In this document: positions 7,708-16,435 of the stretch, piece by piece
How the letters are laid out: the number at the start of each line of letters is the position of its first letter
Numbering within the stretch: position 1 is the stretch's first letter
NCBI RefSeq assembly: GCF_003602235.1
Contig: NZ_QZVS01000096.1
Span: forward strand, 62,001-126,000
DNA from: Cryobacterium melibiosiphilum
Lineage (GTDB): Bacteria > Actinomycetota > Actinomycetes > Actinomycetales > Microbacteriaceae
Direction: 5' to 3'
DNA: 64,000 bases
Notes under the pieces: model-generated
Database searches by the model: none
Told to the model about the DNA's origin: nothing
Seen by the model: only the letters and a program-made list of their open reading frames with translations
Made by a program: the position numbers and the translations under genes

Positions 7708-8667
7708 ATGTCTAAGAAGCGCAATCGCAGTCTGAAGTCAATTCTCCCCATTGTTGGCACAATGGCAGTGCTCCTCACCGGGTGCTCCGGTCCAGCTGCG
7801 GGCAGCGCTGCTGATGGTCCACCACCCGTCAAGGTCGGGTATTTTCCCTTGGCTCATACGGCTAGCGTCGTCAACGCAGACGAGGAAGGACTCTTTGAAG
7901 CTCAAGGGCTTGACGTTGAGCTTATTCAGACTGGCGGCGGAGCCGCCGCAATCACCACACTCGTTTCTGGTTCTATCGACATCACCTACTCGAACTACAC
8001 TTCAGCGCTGTTGGCAGCCGAAAAGGGGCTCCCGGTCATGTTGGTCGCCGCTAACGATGTCGGCGGCGCCGATCACGGAATCTTCGTGACCAGCGACTCC
8101 GCGATTGGGACCGCGGCAGATCTTTCGGGAAAGACGTTCGCCGTCAACAACCTGCAAAATGTGGGAACTCTCGCCGTGTATGCCCTCCTCGAGGATGCCG
8201 GCGTAGACCCGACTGACGTGTCTCTCGTTGAGATGCCCTATCCAGACATGCAGGCCGCCTTGGAGCGTGGAGCCGTCGACGCTATCTGGCAGGTTGAACC
8301 CTTTCAATCCGGAGCCCTTGCCGCTGGCTTTGTCAAGTTGTCGGACATGTTCACGGGGACGATGGCTGACATACCGGTTGCCGGGTGGGTCACCACAAAG
8401 AAGTTCGCCGAGGAAAATCCTGAAGCTATCAGTGCATTCCAGATAGCAATATCCGAGTCGGGTGAGGATCTGCAGGGTCACCGAGAGCGGTTCGTGGAAT
8501 TAGTGCCGACCTTCACCAAAGTGCCTGTGGCTGTCGTTGAACAGATGGAACTTCCCGTGTTTGAGAGTGATCTCAATCTCGAGCGGTTGCAGCAGACGGC
8601 CGACCTGTTGAAGAAATACGAGATAACGAAGACATCTGTTGATGTGAACTCCCTCGTGGTCAAATGA
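7708..8667 (+). CDS. NitT/TauT-family ABC substrate-binding lipoprotein (P450 cassette)
   Basis: The 319-residue lipoprotein has a signal peptide ending in VLLTGC, then the family start VKVGYFPLAHTA and the ligand loop GGGAAAITTLVSG. ATG 7708 was chosen because AGGAAAG lies about 8 bases upstream; the open frame extends further upstream without a ribosome binding site. It is followed by a flavin/[2Fe-2S] reductase and a P450, which suggests that it captures the substrate of that oxygenase. It lacks its own permease and ATPase. Like the rest of the cassette it is AT-richer than neighbouring genes. Confidence 0.85.
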   Translation: MSKKRNRSLKSILPIVGTMAVLLTGCSGPAAGSAADGPPPVKVGYFPLAHTASVVNADEEGLFEAQGLDVELIQTGGGAAAITTLVSGSIDITYSNYTSALLAAEKGLPVMLVAANDVGGADHGIFVTSDSAIGTAADLSGKTFAVNNLQNVGTLAVYALLEDAGVDPTDVSLVEMPYPDMQAALERGAVDAIWQVEPFQSGALAAGFVKLSDMFTGTMADIPVAGWVTTKKFAEENPEAISAFQIAISESGEDLQGHRERFVELVPTFTKVPVAVVEQMELPVFESDLNLERLQQTADLLKKYEITKTSVDVNSLVVK

Positions 8668-8737
8668 TGCCGCTCGTGAGGAATGTCTTTTTTTACGCAT
8701 CCACGGTTGTCTGCAACGCACGTAAGGCGATGAAGTC

Positions 8738-9721
8738 GTGACTGAGACGTCGGGTCATGCTGCTCCTGCGCCGTCAGATCCAGCCCAGATGCAACTGATC
8801 GTGCGGGATAAATACTACCAAACGGACGATCTGGTTTCGGTTGTGCTGAGTCGCACGGATGGCGGGAGGCTGCCCGACTGGACACCAGGGGCGCACATTG
8901 ATGTGTTTCTTCCGAATGGATTGGCCCGCCAGTATTCTCTCTGCGGCGACCCTTGGAACACCGATAATTATCACATCGGTGTGCTCGGCGCTTTAGAGAG
9001 TCGCGGGGGCTCGCGCTTTATCCACGACGAGCTGAAGATCGGTTCTGTTGTGGGGCTCGGCGGCCCTCGAAACAACTTCGCCCTCACCCCGTCAAAGACG
9101 CTCCTGTTCGTCGCGGGCGGCGTCGGCATCACGCCAATCTTGCCCATGATCAACCAGGCTGAACAGATGGGCATCAGCTGGCGTCTCTTGTATTTGGGGC
9201 GGAATCTCGCCTCGATGGCGTTTCGTGATCGCGTCGAGCGGTTTTCTGACCGAGTGACGCTGCACCCCGGAGATGAGCTGGGTCGCATGGCGGTCTCGGA
9301 CTGGATCGGGGCGCCGAGAGACGGAACAAAGATTTATGTCTGTGGCCCGGAGCGATTGCTAACTACCGTTACGGAGCATTGCGCCGACTGGCAAATGGGC
9401 ACGGTACGCGCCGAACGCTTTACTGCGAGGAAGTTTGATGCGCCTCTGCGGTCGGGCTCCTTCGAGATCCTGATGGCCGGGTCCGGGAAAGTAATCCGCG
9501 TCCTGCCGACTGAAAGTATGGTCGCGGCGCTGCGGTCGGCAGGAGTAAACACCTTGACCTCGTGTGGCATGGGCATATGCGGCACCTGTGAGATGTCAGT
9601 GCTCTCCGGTGTGCCAGACCATCGGGATTCAATCTTGGACGAAGACGAACGTCTTGCAGGCAACTGTATGTTTCCCTGCGTATCTCGTTCTTTGACCGAC
9701 CGACTCGTTCTAGGACTGTGA
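8738..9721 (+). CDS. Phthalate-dioxygenase-reductase-type flavin/[2Fe-2S] oxidoreductase
   Basis: The 327-residue protein has a flavin domain (RQYS motif near residue 68), an NAD-binding domain (GGVGITPILPM near 127) and a C-terminal plant-type [2Fe-2S] domain with C276-x4-C281-x2-C284 and a last Cys near 312. It starts with GTG; the ATG at 8730 is closed by a stop. This is the family of VanB and phthalate dioxygenase reductase, yet the next gene is a P450 and not a Rieske oxygenase. Electron supply to that P450 is the natural reading. It is distinct from the second reductase of this family at 12877. Confidence 0.82.
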   Translation: MTETSGHAAPAPSDPAQMQLIVRDKYYQTDDLVSVVLSRTDGGRLPDWTPGAHIDVFLPNGLARQYSLCGDPWNTDNYHIGVLGALESRGGSRFIHDELKIGSVVGLGGPRNNFALTPSKTLLFVAGGVGITPILPMINQAEQMGISWRLLYLGRNLASMAFRDRVERFSDRVTLHPGDELGRMAVSDWIGAPRDGTKIYVCGPERLLTTVTEHCADWQMGTVRAERFTARKFDAPLRSGSFEILMAGSGKVIRVLPTESMVAALRSAGVNTLTSCGMGICGTCEMSVLSGVPDHRDSILDEDERLAGNCMFPCVSRSLTDRLVLGL

Positions 9722-9742
9722 ACATCAATGAAAGGACAGCTC

Positions 9743-10951
9743 GTGACCGCACCGACCATCAGTACTGACATCGTGACAAGCTCCGAAGATCCCTTCGGAC
9801 CCGAGGTTCTCCATGATCCCTTGCCTTTTCAAGCACGCCTTCGAGAGGCAGGCCCGGTGGTCTACCTGCCGACGTACAACGTTTACGCCATGGGGCGATA
9901 CTCCGACGTCCACGCCGCGTTAACAGATTGGCAAACTTTCGAATGCTCTGCGGGAGTCGGCCTCAGCAACTTCCGTAAGGAAAAGCCGTGGAGGCCACCC
10001 AGCCTGCTCCTGGAAGCAGACCCCCCCTTCCACAACGCGCCACGCGCGGTACTCAGCAAAATTCTGGGCGCTCGCCAACTGCATACTCTGCAGGCTCAAT
10101 GGGCCACTGACGCAGACGACGTCGTCGACGCACTGGTGAGCTCCACGCTCGAGTTTGATGCGGTACCGGCACTCGCCGAGGCATTTCCTTTGCGGGTCTT
10201 CCCCGATGCCGTGGGTATCCCCCACGAAGGTCGTGAACGCCTGCTCCCGTATGGCGATCACCTCTTCAACGCCTTTGGACCAGAAAACGCACTCGTTCAA
10301 AGGGGCGCCGGTACGATCGGAGAAATCTCAGGCTGGGTGAACGATCAGTGCGCCCGAAACGTTCTGACACCCGGTGGCTTCGGAGCTGAAATCTGGGCTG
10401 CCGCGGACCGAGGTGATATCTCACATGAGCAGGCACCCACGATCGTGCGATCATTGCTATCGGCGGGCGTCGATACGACAGTTCACGCCCTTGCCGCAGT
10501 TCTCTACGCCCTCGCTTCGAATTCTGAACAGTGGGTTTTGCTGCAGAGCGATCCAAATCTTGCGCGGCGGGCATTCGACGAGGCAATTCGTTTGGAATCG
10601 CCGGTCCAGACTTTTTTCCGCACAACGACTCGAGACATTCGGGTCGGCGGGACTCTTATTCCCCAAGGCGAGAAGATCCTTATGTTTCTTGGCTCGGCAA
10701 ACCGTGACGAGAGACGGTGGCAGAATCCAGACGCATTTGACCTGACTCGTGACCCGTCTGGACACGTGGGGTTCGGAATGGGTATCCACCAATGCGTAGG
10801 ACAACACGTCGCTCGTTTGGAAGCGGCCACGGTCATGGCCGCCCTGCTCAAGAGAGTGAAAACCATTGAGGTCAACGGACCGGTTACGAGGCACTTGAAT
10901 AACACGTTGAGAGCTTGGGAAAGTCTTCCCATGCGCGTGACGTTGAAATAG
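9743..10951 (+). CDS. Cytochrome P450, CYP199-like aromatic-acid monooxygenase
   Basis: The protein has the I-helix motif AGVDTT (about residue 243), the ExxR motif EAIR (about 281) and the haem-binding loop FGMGIHQCVG with the proximal Cys near 351. GTG 9743 was preferred because AAAGGA lies 6 bases upstream; ATG 9728 in the same frame gives 5 extra residues. The overall look recalls CYP199-type 4-methoxybenzoate demethylases, and the product would feed the pobA/pca operon. Partner reductase and binding protein are adjacent. The substrate is inferred and other aromatic acids are possible. Confidence 0.82.
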   Translation: MTAPTISTDIVTSSEDPFGPEVLHDPLPFQARLREAGPVVYLPTYNVYAMGRYSDVHAALTDWQTFECSAGVGLSNFRKEKPWRPPSLLLEADPPFHNAPRAVLSKILGARQLHTLQAQWATDADDVVDALVSSTLEFDAVPALAEAFPLRVFPDAVGIPHEGRERLLPYGDHLFNAFGPENALVQRGAGTIGEISGWVNDQCARNVLTPGGFGAEIWAAADRGDISHEQAPTIVRSLLSAGVDTTVHALAAVLYALASNSEQWVLLQSDPNLARRAFDEAIRLESPVQTFFRTTTRDIRVGGTLIPQGEKILMFLGSANRDERRWQNPDAFDLTRDPSGHVGFGMGIHQCVGQHVARLEAATVMAALLKRVKTIEVNGPVTRHLNNTLRAWESLPMRVTLK

Positions 10952-11006
10952 GCGCGACCCGGTTACCCAGGCCAGCTGGGAGCGGCCGTGAGTGGAGTAG
11001 TGTCCC

Positions 11007-11024
11007 ACGGGATCAAAAACCCGT
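11007..11024 (+). terminator. Weak hairpin between convergent P450 and padR genes
   Basis: ACGGG (11007-11011) and CCCGT (11020-11024) flank an A-rich loop and are followed by TT. A second small repeat, CCCAG/CTGGG, lies just before it. The position between two convergent genes fits a terminator, but the stem is short. Confidence 0.35.
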
Positions 11025-11039
11025 TTCATGCCAAGCTGA

Positions 11040-11645
11040 TCAGGCAGTCGGTGGCGCGGCATCCGCTTGAAGAAGGTCGTCGATGAGGTCGAGCCCGCGC
11101 TCGGCCCACTCGATCTCGTGCTCGGCCCGCGCGATCAGCCCCTCATAGGTGTAGCGCTTGTAGGCGCGGATGCTGGTGTGCTCGCTGGCGGGCGCGTGGG
11201 CGAGGCGTTTCTCCAGCATGGTGCTCGTGCCGGTGTCGATCTCGCGTACCTTCTCGAGCCACTCCGTGCGCTGCTGGTCGAAGTTTGCGATGTGCGCGCG
11301 CAGCTGGGCGCGGGCCGCATCGGGCTCGGCCCACTCGAGGTAGGCGGCTTTGAGGTGGGCCGGGTCGCGTTCCCGGGTGTAGCTGAGCGGTTCATTCATC
11401 CAGGCGCGAAAGGCGTCGAGGCCGGCCGCGGTCACGCTGTACTCACGCTTCTTGCCGCGCGGTCCCCACGGCACCTCGGTGCCGACGACCAGGCCGTCGG
11501 CCTCCATGCGGCGCAGCTCCGGATAGATCTGGGAGTCGGGCGCGTGCCAGACGTGCGAGACGGATGCCTGGAACGCCTTGGACAGGTCGTAGCCGGTCAT
11601 GGGTTCCACCGTGAGCAGCGCCAGTAGTGCGTGCCGAAGGCTCAT
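11040..11645 (-). CDS. PadR-family transcriptional regulator
   Basis: The 201-residue protein opens with MSLRHALLALLTVEPMTGYD, the standard start of PadR proteins, followed by the winged helix (DSQIYPELRRMEADGLV) and a long helical dimerisation region. An ATG 20 codons upstream was rejected because GAGGAG lies 7 bases before the chosen one. It is divergent from the vanAB-like genes and a perfect 10-bp inverted repeat lies between them. PadR-type repressors such as VanR respond to phenolic acids, so it probably represses vanAB and itself. Confidence 0.88.
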   Translation of the reverse strand: MSLRHALLALLTVEPMTGYDLSKAFQASVSHVWHAPDSQIYPELRRMEADGLVVGTEVPWGPRGKKREYSVTAAGLDAFRAWMNEPLSYTRERDPAHLKAAYLEWAEPDAARAQLRAHIANFDQQRTEWLEKVREIDTGTSTMLEKRLAHAPASEHTSIRAYKRYTYEGLIARAEHEIEWAERGLDLIDDLLQADAAPPTA

Positions 11646-11680
11646 CGGGTTCTCCTCTCGGCCTTGTGAGTAACTACCAG

Positions 11681-11714
11681 CATAGATAGTCTGGACCGGA
11701 GCCAACTATCTATG
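11681..11714. promoter_or_regulatory. PadR operator candidate upstream of the vanA-like gene
   Basis: CATAGATAGT (11681-11690) and ACTATCTATG (11705-11714) form a perfect 10-bp inverted repeat with a 14-base spacer. It lies 28 bases before the oxygenase start and 35 bases from the padR start. A partial third copy (ATAGT) follows at about 11719. Confidence 0.65.
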
Positions 11715-11742
11715 GGGATAGTGAGCTGACCGGAGGATTTCA

Positions 11743-12864
11743 ATGACGATTATCCAAACCACGAGTTCGACCACCAATAAGGTGCTCAACTATCCGCTCA
11801 ACACCTGGTATGTCGCGGCCTGGGACCACGAGGTCACCCGCACGCTGATCTCCCGCACGGTCGCCGACAAGCCGCTTGCCATCTACCGCACCGAAGACGG
11901 CCGCCCGGTCGCTCTCGCGGATGCCTGCTGGCACCGGCTCGCCCCGCTGTCCCAGGGCAAGGTGCTCACCCGAGACGAGATCCAGTGCCCGTACCACGGC
12001 ATCGTGTACAACTCGGCGGGCCGCTGCGTGTCGATGCCGGCCCAGGAGACCATCAACCCGAGCGCGACCGTGCCGTCCTACCCGGTCGTCGAACGCCACC
12101 GCTTTCTCTGGGTCTGGCTCGGTGACGCCACCCTCGCCAACCCCGACACGATCCCGGACATGCACCAGATGGATCACCCGGAGTGGGCCGGCGACGGCCT
12201 CACGATTCCCGTCACCTGCAACTACCAGCTGGTGCTGGACAACCTGATGGACCTGACCCACGAGGAATTCGTGCACGGCTCGAGCATCGGTCAGGCTGAG
12301 CTCAGCGAGAGCGACTTCGAGGTCACCCACGACGATACGACCGTGACCGTCTCGCGCTGGATGCACAACATCGACGCCCCGCCGTTCTGGCTGAAGAACA
12401 TGCGCGACAAGTTCCCCGACTTCACCGGCAAGGTCGACCGGTGGCAGATCATCCACTTCGAGGCCCCCTCGACCATCTGCATCGATGTCGGCGTCGCCAA
12501 GGCCGGGACCGGCGCGCCGGAGGGCGACCGCAGCCAGGGCGTCAACGGCTACGTCATGAACACGATCACCCCCGAAACGGCCCGCAGTGCGCACTATTTC
12601 TGGGCCTTCATGCGCAACTACCGCCTGGAGAGCCAGCTCATCACCTCGCAGCTGCGCGCCGGTGTCTCCGGGGTGTTCAAGGAGGACGAGGACATGCTCC
12701 TCGCCCAGCAGACCGCCATCGACGCGAACCCCGACTACGAGTTCTACAACCTGAACATCGACGCCGGCGGCCTGTGGGTGCGCCGCCTCATCGAGCGGAT
12801 GCTCGAGGCCGAAGGCCGACCGGTCTCCGCCGGGCGCGCCGGCCGCCTGAGCACCGCCAACTAG
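11743..12864 (+). CDS. vanA: Vanillate O-demethylase oxygenase subunit (Rieske)
   Basis: The 373-residue protein begins with NYPLNTWYVAAWDHEV, close to the VanA start. It has a Rieske centre with C62-x-H64 and C82-x2-H85, and mononuclear-iron histidines H173 and H178 in LTHEEFVHG. GGAGG lies 6 bases before the ATG. With the following reductase it would convert vanillate to protocatechuate and formaldehyde, feeding the pca operon. Related demethylases act on other methoxybenzoates, so vanillate is the most likely but not the only substrate. Confidence 0.85.
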   Translation: MTIIQTTSSTTNKVLNYPLNTWYVAAWDHEVTRTLISRTVADKPLAIYRTEDGRPVALADACWHRLAPLSQGKVLTRDEIQCPYHGIVYNSAGRCVSMPAQETINPSATVPSYPVVERHRFLWVWLGDATLANPDTIPDMHQMDHPEWAGDGLTIPVTCNYQLVLDNLMDLTHEEFVHGSSIGQAELSESDFEVTHDDTTVTVSRWMHNIDAPPFWLKNMRDKFPDFTGKVDRWQIIHFEAPSTICIDVGVAKAGTGAPEGDRSQGVNGYVMNTITPETARSAHYFWAFMRNYRLESQLITSQLRAGVSGVFKEDEDMLLAQQTAIDANPDYEFYNLNIDAGGLWVRRLIERMLEAEGRPVSAGRAGRLSTAN

Positions 12865-12876
12865 GCGGGCAGCACC

Positions 12877-13887
12877 ATGGCCGCAACAAATATCGAGGTG
12901 TGGCAGCGGGCGACGGTGGTCGAATCCGTGCTCGTCGCCGCCAACATCCGCCGCATCGTGCTGGCCCCGGCCCTGCCGAAGCGGGCCGAACCCGGCTCCC
13001 ATATCGACCTGTACACGACGATCACCGGCGAACGTCAGAAACGCTCCTATTCGGTCGTCGACTCCACCGAGGACGGCACGAGGGTGGCGATCAGCGTGCT
13101 GCAGGCGCCGTTGTCGCGTGGCGGGTCGATCTTCATGCACGGCCTTCAGCCCGGGGACACGCTGGAGATCACCCAGCCCCTGCAGAACTTTCCCCTGCGG
13201 GTCGGAGCCCCCAGCTACGTGCTGCTCGCCGGCGGCATCGGCGTGACGGCGATCGTCAACATGGCCCGGGTGCTGAAGAGCCTCGGGGCGAGCTACACGC
13301 TCGTCTACGCCGCGCGCAGCCGCGAGCGCATGGCCTACCTGCCCGAGCTGCTCGCCCTGCACGGCGACAACCTGCGGGTGCATATCGACGACGAGGGCTC
13401 AGAACTGTCGGTGGCAGACCTGGTTGCCGGCGTCGACCCCGCCGCCGAGCTGTACATGTGCGGCCCGATCCGCCTGATGGACGCCGTGCGTCGCGCCTGG
13501 CGTGACCGCGAGGTGAACGAAACCAACCTGCGCTTCGAGACCTTCGGAAACAGCGGATGGTACGACCCCGAAGAGTTCATCGTGCGCGTGCCGCGCCTCG
13601 GCGTCGAGACGCGCGTGCCCGCCGGCCGGTCGATGCTCGAGGCCCTCGAAGACGCCGGCGTCGAGATGATGTTCGACTGCCGCAAGGGCGAGTGCGGCCT
13701 GTGCGAGGTGAAGGTTCTCGCCCTCGAGGGCGCCATCGACCACCGCGACGTGTTCTACAGCGAACGCCAGCAGCACGCAGCCGAGAAGATCTGCTGCTGC
13801 GTCTCCCGCGCCGTCACCTCCGCCACCGGCCTCCAGGCGGATGCCGCGCGTGGTGGTCCCGCGATCCTCACGATCGGCGTCTCCTAG
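12877..13887 (+). CDS. vanB: Vanillate O-demethylase reductase subunit
   Basis: This 336-residue reductase has a flavin domain with RSYS, an NAD domain (GGIGVTAIVNM) and a C-terminal [2Fe-2S] cluster motif C268-x4-C273-x2-C276. It lies 12 bases after the oxygenase gene and would pass electrons from NAD(P)H to the Rieske centre. It belongs to the same family as the reductase at 8738 but is clearly diverged, so the two are not a recent duplication. A long hairpin follows the gene. Confidence 0.85.
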   Translation: MAATNIEVWQRATVVESVLVAANIRRIVLAPALPKRAEPGSHIDLYTTITGERQKRSYSVVDSTEDGTRVAISVLQAPLSRGGSIFMHGLQPGDTLEITQPLQNFPLRVGAPSYVLLAGGIGVTAIVNMARVLKSLGASYTLVYAARSRERMAYLPELLALHGDNLRVHIDDEGSELSVADLVAGVDPAAELYMCGPIRLMDAVRRAWRDREVNETNLRFETFGNSGWYDPEEFIVRVPRLGVETRVPAGRSMLEALEDAGVEMMFDCRKGECGLCEVKVLALEGAIDHRDVFYSERQQHAAEKICCCVSRAVTSATGLQADAARGGPAILTIGVS

Positions 13888-13904
13888 TCGCACAGACACA
13901 GACA

Positions 13905-13953
13905 CACACAAGCGGATGCCCCGGTGAGGTTCACCGGGGCATCCGCTTGTGTG
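13905..13953. terminator. Long bidirectional terminator
   Basis: A perfect 23-bp stem (13905-13927 with 13931-13953) encloses a GGT loop. It sits between the convergent vanB and ABC ATPase genes. Its core is the word GCGGATGCC and its complement, which is frequent in this genome. Confidence 0.85.
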
Positions 13954-13965
13954 CCTGTCTGCGAC

Positions 13966-14826
13966 TTACTTACGAGCCGCCTTGCGCTGGGCCGTGATCT
14001 GTTCGGTGACCGGGCCGAGCTTGGCCCGCTGGATCTCGGCGTAGACGTGTGAGCGCAGCTCCATGAAGCGGGGCAGGGCGCGGGTGTTAAGCTGGTCGCG
14101 TTCGGCGGGCAGGTCGATTTTCAGGTCTTCCTGCACGACGGTCGGCGAACTCGACAGCACGATGACGCGTTCGCCGAGGTATACGGATTCGTCGATGTCG
14201 TGGGTGACGAAGAGAATCGTCACGCCGAGCTGCTTCCAGATCGTGCGGATGAGGTCTTCCAGGTCGGCGCGGGTCTGCGCGTCGACGGCCGCGAAGGGTT
14301 CGTCCATCAAAAGGACCTGGGGGCGGTAGGCGACGGCGCGGGCGATCGCCACGCGCTGCTGCATGCCGCCGGACAGCTGCCAGGGGTAGCTCTTCGGCAC
14401 GTGGTCGAGTCCGACTGACTTCAGGGCGGCATCGACGAGTGCGGTGCGCTCGGCCTTGGGCACCTTCTGGTTCTTGAGCGGCAGCTCGACGTTGCCGCGC
14501 ACGGTCATCCAGGGAAAGAGGCTGCGGCCGTATTCCTGAAAGACGACGGCCATCGACTTCGGCGGGCCGGTGACCTTGCTGCCGGCCAGTTCCACGGTGC
14601 CGCTGGTCTGTTCCATCAGCCCCGAGATGCACTTGAGCAGGGTGGTCTTGCCCGAGCCGGAGGGCCCGACCAGGCAGACCAGCTCGCCCTCGGCGAGATC
14701 AAAGGTGAGGTCGCGCACGGCCTCGACCTCGCCGCCGGGCACCTTGTAGATTTTCTGCAGGCCGCGCACCGAGAGCATCGGCACGGTCTTGACGGGTCGA
14801 TTCACGGTTGTGTCGCTAACTGTCAT
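13966..14826 (-). CDS. NitT/TauT-family ABC transporter ATP-binding protein
   Basis: The 286-residue ATPase has Walker A GPSGSGKTT (54-62), signature LSGGMQQR (151-158), Walker B LLMDEPF (172-178) and an H-loop VTHDIDE. It resembles SsuB/TauB. It overlaps the upstream permease by 11 bases and is the last gene of an SBP-permease-permease-ATPase operon. It is the only such ATPase in the window, so it probably energises import for more than one of the four binding proteins. Confidence 0.9.
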   Translation of the reverse strand: MTVSDTTVNRPVKTVPMLSVRGLQKIYKVPGGEVEAVRDLTFDLAEGELVCLVGPSGSGKTTLLKCISGLMEQTSGTVELAGSKVTGPPKSMAVVFQEYGRSLFPWMTVRGNVELPLKNQKVPKAERTALVDAALKSVGLDHVPKSYPWQLSGGMQQRVAIARAVAYRPQVLLMDEPFAAVDAQTRADLEDLIRTIWKQLGVTILFVTHDIDESVYLGERVIVLSSSPTVVQEDLKIDLPAERDQLNTRALPRFMELRSHVYAEIQRAKLGPVTEQITAQRKAARK

Positions 14827-15589
14827 GAGTGATCTCCTTCAGACCGTGGTACCAGTGCAGCACCCGGCGTTCGACGAATTGGAAAATGAGGGCCAACCCC
14901 AGGCCGATGAGGCCGAGAACGACGATGCCGCTCCACATCTCGGGAATGGCGAAGTTGCGCTGGAACTGCACGATCGTGAAGCCCAGGCCCGACGACGAGG
15001 CGAACATCTCGCTGATGACCATCAGGATCAGGCCGATCGACAGTGACTGCCGCACGCCGGCCATGATCTGCGGTGTGACGGCCGGAAGCACAAAGTAGCG
15101 GATGCGCGCGAAACCGCGGATGCCGTAGCTGCGGCAGCTGTCGTTCAGCACCGAGTCGACGGCACGGACACCCTCGACCGTGTTGAGCAGCACCGGCCAG
15201 ATCGCGCCGGAAATGATGACGGCGACCTTCATGCTGTCGTTGACACCGATGAGCAGCATGAGCAGCGGCACAAGCACGGGCGGCGGAATCGCACGGAAGA
15301 ACTCGAGCATCGGTTCGAGCAGGTTGCGCAGCCAGCGGGTGGAGCCGATGAGCAGGCCGAGTACAATGCCGAGGCCGATGGCGAAGAGCAGCCCGACCGC
15401 GAGGCGACCGAGGCTCGGCAGCACGTCCTCGAAGAAACGCTCACCGATCCAGGTGGTCCACAGCGTTTGGGCGAGTTCGAAGGGTTTCGGCACGAAGAAG
15501 TTGGTGGAACCGAAGGACAGCGCCCACCAGAGCACGATGAGCACGATCGGCAGGCCGAAGAAATAGGCGACACGTTTAAGGGGACTCAC
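14816..15589 (-). CDS. NitT/TauT-family ABC transporter permease 1
   Basis: The 257-residue membrane protein has about six hydrophobic segments and the cytoplasmic coupling motif around RSYGIRGFARIRYFVLPA, typical of SsuC/TauC-type permeases. It overlaps the neighbouring permease by 4 bases and the ATPase by 11 bases. A neighbouring paralogue suggests a heterodimeric channel and not the usual homodimer of this family. Confidence 0.88.
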   Translation of the reverse strand: MSPLKRVAYFFGLPIVLIVLWWALSFGSTNFFVPKPFELAQTLWTTWIGERFFEDVLPSLGRLAVGLLFAIGLGIVLGLLIGSTRWLRNLLEPMLEFFRAIPPPVLVPLLMLLIGVNDSMKVAVIISGAIWPVLLNTVEGVRAVDSVLNDSCRSYGIRGFARIRYFVLPAVTPQIMAGVRQSLSIGLILMVISEMFASSSGLGFTIVQFQRNFAIPEMWSGIVVLGLIGLGLALIFQFVERRVLHWYHGLKEITHDS

Positions 15590-16386
15590 AGCACAACCTC
15601 TCCTCTGACCGAGGGGTGCCAGGACAGCACCCGTTTTTCGATGATGCGGGCGGCGAGGTTGATGAGCACTCCGATGAGGCCGGTGGCCAGCACGAGGGCG
15701 TACATCGACGAGATCGCGCCGCCGGACTGGGTCAGGGCGATCTGCTTGCCCAGCCCCGGGGTGCCGATGATGAGCTCAGCGGTGATCGCCAGGATGAGGG
15801 CGACGGCCGCCGCGAGGCGCAGGCCCGTCATCAGGTACGGCAGGGCCGTTGGCCAGATCACGTACCGTACCCGGGCGAGGCGGCCGAGACCGTAACTCTT
15901 GGCGGTATCGTTGGCGACGGCATCCACATCGGCAATGCCGTAGAGCAGTTGCAGCAGCACCTGCCAGAAGGAGGCGTAGACCACGAGCAGCAGCGTCGAC
16001 TCGATGCTGGTGCCGAAGATGAGCACCGCCAACGGAATCAGCGCGACGGAGGGAATCGGCCGCAGAAACTCGATCGTGGTGTGGGTGGCGCGGCGCAGAA
16101 AGCGGCTCGAGCCGATGATGAGTCCCACGACGATCGCCGCGACGGTGGCGATCGCGAGGCCCAGGGCCCAGCTCGTCATGGTGTCGGCGACGTCCTTCCA
16201 GAACGCGGCCTCGGTGAAGTACTGAGCAAGCCGCACGAGCACCTCGCTCGCCGGCGGCAGGTAGCGGTCGCTGACCAGGCCCAGGCGCGGGGTAGCTTCC
16301 CAGATCAGGAAGAACAGGACTATTCCGCCGATGCCGAGGCCCAGGGCTTTCGCCCGGGGCCCGGCAGGGCTTCGTTGTTTTTTCAT
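15586..16386 (-). CDS. NitT/TauT-family ABC transporter permease 2
   Basis: The 266-residue permease has an N-terminal membrane segment and further hydrophobic helices. The coupling loop is KSYGLGRLARVRYVIWPTAL. It lies between the binding-protein gene and the first permease gene and overlaps the latter by 4 bases. The two permeases share this loop pattern but differ enough elsewhere to be an old duplication. Confidence 0.88.
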   Translation of the reverse strand: MKKQRSPAGPRAKALGLGIGGIVLFFLIWEATPRLGLVSDRYLPPASEVLVRLAQYFTEAAFWKDVADTMTSWALGLAIATVAAIVVGLIIGSSRFLRRATHTTIEFLRPIPSVALIPLAVLIFGTSIESTLLLVVYASFWQVLLQLLYGIADVDAVANDTAKSYGLGRLARVRYVIWPTALPYLMTGLRLAAAVALILAITAELIIGTPGLGKQIALTQSGGAISSMYALVLATGLIGVLINLAARIIEKRVLSWHPSVRGEVVL

Positions 16387-16435
16387 GCTGGCAAGCCACT
16401 TCCTTGTGGTTGGGGGGAGTGAGAGGGGGTTGGGC

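Noticed and set aside
6513..11039. Recent mobile-element insertion carrying the P450 cassette
   Set aside because: The composition differs, but no transposase, integrase, flanking direct repeat or tRNA target was found, so only an older transfer can be suggested.
11740..13383. Long open frame on the minus strand across vanA and vanB
   Set aside because: It lies exactly opposite two well-supported oxygenase genes, has a low-complexity Val/Gly/Asp/His composition and no ribosome binding site. It is a by-product of GC-rich third codon positions.
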